From the NCBI GenBank assembly GCA_028284145.1, contig JANQSH010000090.1, forward strand, positions 1 through 56,000: a DNA stretch of 56,000 nucleotides. Reading direction: 5' to 3'. A program made the translations under genes and the position numbers. Below are positions 50,989 through 56,000 of this stretch, piece after piece. Origin of the DNA: Planctomycetaceae bacterium. GTDB lineage: Bacteria > Planctomycetota > Planctomycetia > Planctomycetales > Planctomycetaceae. The stretch's first letter is position 1; each line of letters opens with the position of its first letter. The notes below the pieces were generated by a model. The model made no database searches and had not been told where the DNA came from. It worked only from the letters and a program-made list of their open reading frames with translations.

Positions 50989-52504
50989 ACTGGGGAGTTC
51001 TCACTTGTGCGATGGCGTTCAGGATGCCGGACCAGGTGTAATCGATCGCCTCAGCGTCGATTAATAAACCGACGTTCTCCGCAGCGGCTGTCGTTACCGG
51101 GCTGATGCTGCACAGCTTCAAGTCGCTGCCAATTCGGGACTTAACGTCATTCGGCAACTGCCGCGCAATGTTCTCTGCGATCGACGGGCTGGAAAGTCCG
51201 ATCCAGTCGATCTCGCCAGATGCCAGTATTCCTGATTCCTGATCACTGAACGATTCGACATCAATGTTGTGATAGACAACCACCTTTTCGATTGATGCAG
51301 CAACTTCCTGCAGTTCGTCGATCAGCACCTTTCGACCTCGATTTGCACCTGCCCAGAGAACATGCTGGCCGACAGTATTGGGTTTTAATGTTTCCGCGAG
51401 TGCCTCGGCGCGATAACTCTCTGGCGTGAGATCGCTCCGCAAGCCGAACTTCTCCAACGCCGCCACCGTCGATGGTCCAATTGTGGCGATTTTGATCCCA
51501 CTGAGTTTGCGCATGTCGCCACCGGTTTCCCATAACCGGCCAAGAAATGCGTCAACGCCATTCACGCTGGTGAAGATCAGCCAGTCGAATTCATTGAGTC
51601 GCGCGAGTGCATCGTCGACCAATTGCCAATCGTCCGGCGGTTCGATCCGTATTGTCGGCAGCAAGACCGGTTGTGCGCCGAGTGCGATGCACTGCTCAAT
51701 CACATCGCCTGTCTGATGCTCCGGGCGCGTGATTCCAATTCTCAACCCGAACAAAGGTTTGGTCTCAAACCATTCACATCGCGTTGTCGCACAATCACCG
51801 ATGATGATCAACGACGGCGGCTCCAGTTTTGCTTTGCTGACTTCCACTGGCAATTCTTCGAGGGTGGCAAAGACGGATTGCTGATTCGGCGTTGAGGCTT
51901 TGGTGATGACACAGGCAGGTGTGCCGGGCGATTTGCCATGTTCAATCAACGACTGCACAATGCGTGGAAGACGATGCAGGCCCATGTAAAAAACGAGCGT
52001 GCCGGGCTGCTTCGCCAGCAGTTGGTAATCGAGCGAGGTCGAACTTTTCGTCGGGTCTTCATGGCCTGTGATGAACGTCACGGAAGAGGCATGCTCACGA
52101 TGCGTGAGGGAAATCCCTGCATATTCCCCCGCCGCTGTCGCTGCTGTGATGCCTGGGACCACTTCAAAGGGAATGCCTGCTTCTGCGAGAGCTGCGGCTT
52201 CCTCACTCCCCCGCCCGAAAATGTATGGGTCGCCCCCTTTGAGGCGGACAACGATTTTGCCCTGCCGAGCCGCATCGATCAGTTGCTGGTTGATCTCCGA
52301 CTGCCCCAGCCGTTTGCCATCTGGTCCATCCTGCCGACTGGTTCGTACAGAATTCGCATGTGTATGTCGCAATAACAACGGGTTCACGAGTCCGTCATAG
52401 AGGACGTAATCGGCCTGTTGCAGGCATTTCAACCCTTTGAGAGTGAGCAAGCCGGGATCGCCGGGTCCTGCTCCAACCAGATAGACTTTTCCTGCCTCAT
52501 TCAT
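50987..52504 (-). CDS. Uroporphyrinogen-III C-methyltransferase / uroporphyrinogen-III synthase fusion
   Basis: A 505-residue bifunctional tetrapyrrole enzyme. Residues 1-250 are CobA/SumT, methylating uroporphyrinogen III at C2 and C7 to precorrin-2: VYLVGAGPGDPGLLTLKG (8-25), YDGLV, VRLKGGDPYIFGRG and VPGITAATAAGEYAGI. Residues about 255-505 are HemD, which closes and flips ring D of hydroxymethylbilane: GLRIGITRPEHQTG, DWLIFTSVNGVDAF, IATIGPSTVAAL, WAGANRGRKVL and IDWIGLSSPSIAENI. The fusion feeds heme, siroheme and cobalamin routes and would channel uroporphyrinogen III. Such fusions are known in several phyla. A family A repeat lies just upstream. Confidence 0.92.
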   Translation of the reverse strand: MNEAGKVYLVGAGPGDPGLLTLKGLKCLQQADYVLYDGLVNPLLLRHTHANSVRTSRQDGPDGKRLGQSEINQQLIDAARQGKIVVRLKGGDPYIFGRGSEEAAALAEAGIPFEVVPGITAATAAGEYAGISLTHREHASSVTFITGHEDPTKSSTSLDYQLLAKQPGTLVFYMGLHRLPRIVQSLIEHGKSPGTPACVITKASTPNQQSVFATLEELPVEVSKAKLEPPSLIIIGDCATTRCEWFETKPLFGLRIGITRPEHQTGDVIEQCIALGAQPVLLPTIRIEPPDDWQLVDDALARLNEFDWLIFTSVNGVDAFLGRLWETGGDMRKLSGIKIATIGPSTVAALEKFGLRSDLTPESYRAEALAETLKPNTVGQHVLWAGANRGRKVLIDELQEVAASIEKVVVYHNIDVESFSDQESGILASGEIDWIGLSSPSIAENIARQLPNDVKSRIGSDLKLCSISPVTTAAAENVGLLIDAEAIDYTWSGILNAIAQVRTPQ

Positions 52505-52576
52505 GGCTCGATTCTAACGCGGACCGCAACCTGAATGAAGCAGAAGGAACCATAGGAGCCAGGAAGTTACACTTCT

Positions 52577-52676
52577 GAGCGTATTACGCTCTTCTGTGCC
52601 GCGATGAACATCGATTGGCCTGCAAATTACAGGCTCCCCACGAGCCAGAGACGTTACACCAGAAGGTAAACTGCTC
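52577..52676 (-). mobile_element. Repeat family A, copy 14
   Basis: Near-consensus minus-strand copy between the CobA-HemD gene and the EF-G-like gene. Flanks read CT and TG, so the target TA is not preserved. Confidence 0.88.
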
Positions 52677-52751
52677 TGGTTCGATGTGCGTTGTTTTGTC
52701 GCTATGATCTGGCAACTCACTTCAACCTTTCCGAGCGGGTGCAACTTTGAA

Positions 52752-52830
52752 GTCATACCCGCGCAGGTGGGTATCCAGAAAGTAAGAGTGGATTCTCCCA
52801 CATTGGATTTCACACCGTGTGGGAATGACG
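52752..52830. repeat. Repeat family F, copy 2
   Basis: GTCATACCCGCGCAGGTGGG and the end GGGAATGAC form an inverted pair; TCCCACA and TGTGGGA form a second internal pair. Related to 14695-14780. The rest of the 52505-53176 spacer shows no gene. Confidence 0.6.
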
Positions 52831-53176
52831 GAATTGGGAGTTCGGTACGGTTCTATTCGCAGTACCCTCGCGATGTTTCACGGAATTCTCATTCGTACCC
52901 ATAAAGATCGCGCGTTTTTTTTCGCCAAATATGGCGAATCATGCATCAATTCAATACCATGGGCTGATTCGAGTATTCTCATTTCCCATTCGGGAGATGT
53001 CGCGTTCGCGGCGATGATTCGACGTTTCGGCCAACCGGATTCACCCTGCGAGCCGCATTTTGCACTCTGGTCGGAAGTCGACAACTGCGGCGCAGCCGAC
53101 GCCCCGGCTCCATCATTCGTGGCTGGTTGGGACGACCAAAAACATCCAGGACTTCGAACAACAGGACGAGGAATTC

Positions 53177-55285
53177 ATGGCGAAGCATCAAACAGCAAAC
53201 ATTCGGAACGTCGCAATTGTGGGCCATAGTGCGGTCGGTAAGACGACTCTTGCCGACCTCCTGCTGTTCAAGACCAAGGTCGCCACACGAGCCGGTTCCG
53301 TCGATGATGGCTCCAGTCTGCTGGATGTCGACGAGGACGAACAGGCACACAAGCATTCCATTTCCTCATCGGTCTGTCATTTCACGCACGATGGAAAACA
53401 TGTCAATGTGATCGACACACCGGGCAAGCCTGATTTTATCGGGCAGGTGATTGGTTCACTGCGTGCCGTAGAGACGGCAGTGATTACCGTCGCGGCTCCC
53501 TCGGGAATTGAAGTCAATACGCGGCGAACGTTTAATCAGGCAGTCAAAGCCGGTGTCGGGCGGATGATCCTCATCAACAAATGTGATGCCGACAACATCG
53601 ATTTTGAGCAACTCATCAGCGATTTGCAGGAGATGTTCGGTGCCGGTTGTGTTCCTTTGAACCTGCCGGTCGGGCTGGGGGGAGACTTCAAAGCCGTGCA
53701 CAGCACGCTTTCGAGTGATGTGGCTCCGAATGGCGTTGTCGGCGATGCGTCCGAATACAATCAGAATCTGATGGACGCGATTGCGGAGTCGGACGAGGAA
53801 TTGATGGAACGGTACCTCGAAGGGGAGGAGTTAACTGCCGACGAAATTGAATCAGGTCTGCACAAGGCGATCGCCGCAGGCTCACTCGTGCCGATCTTCT
53901 GCTGCAGTGCCAAAACAGATGTCGGCGTGGACGAGTTCCTCTCCGCGTTGTCGCATTATGCTCCATCGCCAGTTGAGTTAACGCGCAAGGGAGTCAAAGA
54001 AGGAGAGGAATTTGAGATCGAACCGAAAGCGGATGGACCGCTGATCGCACAGGTCTTCAAGACACGTATTGACCCCTTTGTGGCAAAGATGAACTACATT
54101 CGCGTCTACTCCGGTACGTTGTCCAAAGACGCCAGCGTGAATTCAACCGGTTCCGACAAGCCAGTCAAAATTTCGCAATTGCTGGAAGTGCAGGGGGGTA
54201 CGCAGGAAGCCGTCGATGCGGCTGTGCCGGGTGACATTGTGGCGACCGTCAAGCTGGAAGAGCTGCAAACTGGCAACGTGCTGACCAGGGGCATTGATGG
54301 CGTCACGATGCCTCCGATTGTCTTTCCCAAACCGATGATTGCATTGGCGGTCGAGCCGAAAAGTCAGGCGGATCAATCGAAGATCTCCGGTGCGCTGGCG
54401 AAGATCATTGACGAAGACCCGACGTTTGAAGTCGAGCGGAATGATCAGACCAGGCAGATGGTCATGCGAGGCATGAGCGAACTGCATTTGAAGATTTCCG
54501 AAGAAAAGCTGAATACACGCGACAAGGTGGAGATTGTCACTTCGTCACCCAAAATTCCGTATCGGGAAACGGTCAGCGGAACCGCTGAGGGCAGCTACCG
54601 CCACAAGAAGCAGAGTGGTGGTGCCGGGCAGTTCGCCGAGGTGCATTTCCGCATCGCACCGATTCCGCAGGAAATCAATGAGGAAGAGTTTTTCACCAAA
54701 GCCAACTTCGAGAGCATGCGGGAATATCATTACAATCCGGAATTGAATTATGCCTTCGTCGATCGCGTGACGGGAGGCTCGGTTCCGAACAACTATATTC
54801 CCGCTGTCGAAAAAGGTATTAAAGAGCGGATGACACAGGGCGTGATTGCCGGTAACCAGGTGCAGGATGTCTCTTGTGAACTCTTCTTCGGGAAAGATCA
54901 CCCGGTTGACAGTAACGAAACGGCTTTCAAGACCGCCGCGAGCATGTGCTTCCGCGATGTGTTCAAGCAGGCCAGTCCCGTTCTGCTTGAGCCAATCTGC
55001 AACGTGGAAATCACCGTGCCGGGCGACAACCTGGGGGATATCACCAGTGACTTGAACACCCGACGAGGCCGCGTGGAAGGGATGGATGGTGCTCCGGGTG
55101 GTTATCAGATCATCCATGCCAAAGTCCCTTTGGCTGAGATGATGACCTACTCTCGAAACCTGGGCAGTATGACCGGCGGGCAGGGGTCCTTTACACTGGA
55201 GTTCAGCCACTACGAAACCGTCCCACCACAGGAGCAGCAGAAGATCGTTGCTGCCGCCGCCAGGGAAGCGGAAGAAGAGGGGTAA
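53177..55285 (+). CDS. EF-G-like translational GTPase with Lys at the catalytic His position
   Basis: A 702-residue GTPase with the five-domain EF-G layout. The P-loop is GHSAVGKTT (17-25). The switch I region is degenerate (DVDEDEQAHKHSISSS) compared with the usual ERxRGITI. Switch II is DTPGKPDF (80-87), where Lys84 stands at the position of the invariant His of EF-Tu and EF-G. NKCD is the guanine-specificity motif. Domains II to V follow (for example VQGGTQEAVDAAVPGDIVA, GMSELHLKISEEKL, PGDNLGDITSDLNTRRGRVEGM). GAGGA lies 6 nt before the ATG at 53177. It belongs to the EF-G-like paralogue group rather than canonical FusA; its cellular role is unknown. Confidence 0.88.
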   Translation: MAKHQTANIRNVAIVGHSAVGKTTLADLLLFKTKVATRAGSVDDGSSLLDVDEDEQAHKHSISSSVCHFTHDGKHVNVIDTPGKPDFIGQVIGSLRAVETAVITVAAPSGIEVNTRRTFNQAVKAGVGRMILINKCDADNIDFEQLISDLQEMFGAGCVPLNLPVGLGGDFKAVHSTLSSDVAPNGVVGDASEYNQNLMDAIAESDEELMERYLEGEELTADEIESGLHKAIAAGSLVPIFCCSAKTDVGVDEFLSALSHYAPSPVELTRKGVKEGEEFEIEPKADGPLIAQVFKTRIDPFVAKMNYIRVYSGTLSKDASVNSTGSDKPVKISQLLEVQGGTQEAVDAAVPGDIVATVKLEELQTGNVLTRGIDGVTMPPIVFPKPMIALAVEPKSQADQSKISGALAKIIDEDPTFEVERNDQTRQMVMRGMSELHLKISEEKLNTRDKVEIVTSSPKIPYRETVSGTAEGSYRHKKQSGGAGQFAEVHFRIAPIPQEINEEEFFTKANFESMREYHYNPELNYAFVDRVTGGSVPNNYIPAVEKGIKERMTQGVIAGNQVQDVSCELFFGKDHPVDSNETAFKTAASMCFRDVFKQASPVLLEPICNVEITVPGDNLGDITSDLNTRRGRVEGMDGAPGGYQIIHAKVPLAEMMTYSRNLGSMTGGQGSFTLEFSHYETVPPQEQQKIVAAAAREAEEEG

Positions 55286-55376
55286 AGCGCACCACGTTCT
55301 CAGATGACAAGACCCGTAACATGAGGAGGCCTGTTTTCGCCATACGTCGCAACCGCCTGCAACGATCAGAAAGGAG

Positions 55377-56000
55377 CTATGTCTCGTCCAGCGTGCTTTT
55401 GCGGCGTAAAATGTGGTGGTAGTTTTGTGCGAAGCGATGGCTTTCGTCCCTCACATACTGCAGCAGTCGCAAGCCGAAGGAATGTTTGCTCAACCTGCGC
55501 GGCTCTGTTTCGCCCGGCACGAAAACCTCTTCGTCCCGCTTGGCAAGCGAAATCGTAAATGGAGGTGTAATGTCAATTGCCCGCATTGCCTCCAGAGCGG
55601 CATTCAGTTGCCCCTTGCCTCCGTCAATCAGAAGAATGTCGGGAAACGATTCCCCCTCCTGCGAAAGTCGCCTCAGTCTTCGGCTGACGACTTCGCGAAT
55701 CGCACCATAGTCATCTACACCCTCAACTGTGCGGATTTTGTAGCGTTTGTAGCCATGCTTGAACGGCAGCCCGTCAATGAATTGCACCAGCGACGCGACC
55801 GTTTCACCACCCTGTAAATGAGCGATGTCGATTCCTTCGATCCGCCGGGGAAGCTCGGACAGTTTGAAGATCTGTTTCAGGCCGGACATCCCCTTTTTGG
55901 GGTCGATGTAAAAGACCTCCGGCTGGGCATGTTCTTCCAGGTCGCCACGCAGATTCAGGTTCTCCAACGCCTTGATTTCGTCTCGAATGCGGGCGGCTTT
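55377..56000 (-). CDS. uvrC: UvrC, excinuclease ABC subunit C (C-terminal part, runs off the window)
   Basis: The frame is open to the window edge at 56000; about 207 residues are visible. They begin within the UVR segment (KAARIRDEIKALENLNLRGD), which contacts UvrB. The RNase H-like endonuclease domain follows, which makes the 5' cut: IEGIDIAHLQGGETVASLVQFIDG, KRYKIRTVEGVDDYGAIREVV, PDILLIDGGKGQLNAAL, and an HSFGLRLLQYVRDESHRFAQNYHH segment. The final helix-hairpin-helix DNA-binding region of typical UvrC seems to be missing: the protein ends about 17 residues after the conserved SHRFA motif (RRKSTLDET), where family members usually have 50-60 more. Confidence 0.9.
   Translation of the reverse strand, partial: KAARIRDEIKALENLNLRGDLEEHAQPEVFYIDPKKGMSGLKQIFKLSELPRRIEGIDIAHLQGGETVASLVQFIDGLPFKHGYKRYKIRTVEGVDDYGAIREVVSRRLRRLSQEGESFPDILLIDGGKGQLNAALEAMRAIDITPPFTISLAKRDEEVFVPGETEPRRLSKHSFGLRLLQYVRDESHRFAQNYHHILRRKSTLDET

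Noticed and set aside
1..56000. CRISPR arrays, tRNA and rRNA genes, phage modules
   Set aside because: No regularly spaced direct repeats, cloverleaf-like T-arm sequences or phage structural genes were found by eye; the recurrent repeats are dispersed, not arrayed.

Overview
The window reads as chromosomal DNA of a planctomycete (order Planctomycetales or close). This is an inference from gene content: a TIGR03067-type secreted protein, a DUF1207 outer-membrane protein with a long proline-rich N-terminus, a Ser/Thr kinase with an N-terminal zinc-finger, a secretin with a low-complexity tail, and a Rieske/cytochrome b set with an octaheme cytochrome. The genes are mostly core or lineage-typical rather than phage or plasmid genes. 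I see no tRNA, rRNA, CRISPR array or intact transposase.

Layout. 0-9 kb: class I aminotransferase, small membrane protein, M28 peptidase, thiS-thiG, a trans-sulfuration PLP enzyme, a DUF1508/PIN pair that looks like a toxin-antitoxin module, DUF1992 protein, galM. 9-15 kb: ECF sigma and zinc anti-sigma, FmdB-like zinc ribbon, double GNAT protein, dnaA. 15-23 kb: an envelope/secretion block (TPR lipoprotein, OmpA-like lipoprotein, secretin, two Tyr/Pro/Gln-rich exported proteins). 23-29 kb: DUF2238 membrane protein, methyltransferase, cysK, receptor-type Ser/Thr kinase. 29-34 kb: GNAT-like protein, acyl carrier protein, AMP-forming ligase and PLP decarboxylase resembling the exosortase-A-associated set. 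34-41 kb: DUF1207 protein, then (minus strand) a small membrane protein, Rieske protein, b6/IV-type cytochrome b and an octaheme HAO-like cytochrome c, probably one membrane redox complex. 41-45 kb: globin-coupled histidine kinase with hemerythrin and a divergent NtrC-type regulator, separated by an internally deleted universal-stress gene. 45-56 kb: small cysteine protein, MscS channel, TIGR03067 protein, large RND/HpnN-like exporter, CobA-HemD fusion, EF-G-like GTPase with an altered catalytic position, and the 3' part of uvrC.

The intergenic DNA carries a striking load of short non-autonomous repeats. Family A (about 100 bp, 14 copies) has imperfect terminal inverted repeats and often TA on both sides. 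Family B (about 103 bp, 4 copies) is a second such family. Families C, D, E and F are palindromic. The window preserves nested insertions: A inside C, A inside D at two different TA sites, and B inside A. Filled and empty sites can be compared directly for the A insertions. At three genes the stop codon is formed by the TA plus the first base of an element.

The best candidates for something undescribed are the DUF1508-PIN module, the Rieske/cytochrome b/octaheme complex, and the stop-codon-compatible TA-inserting repeat families.
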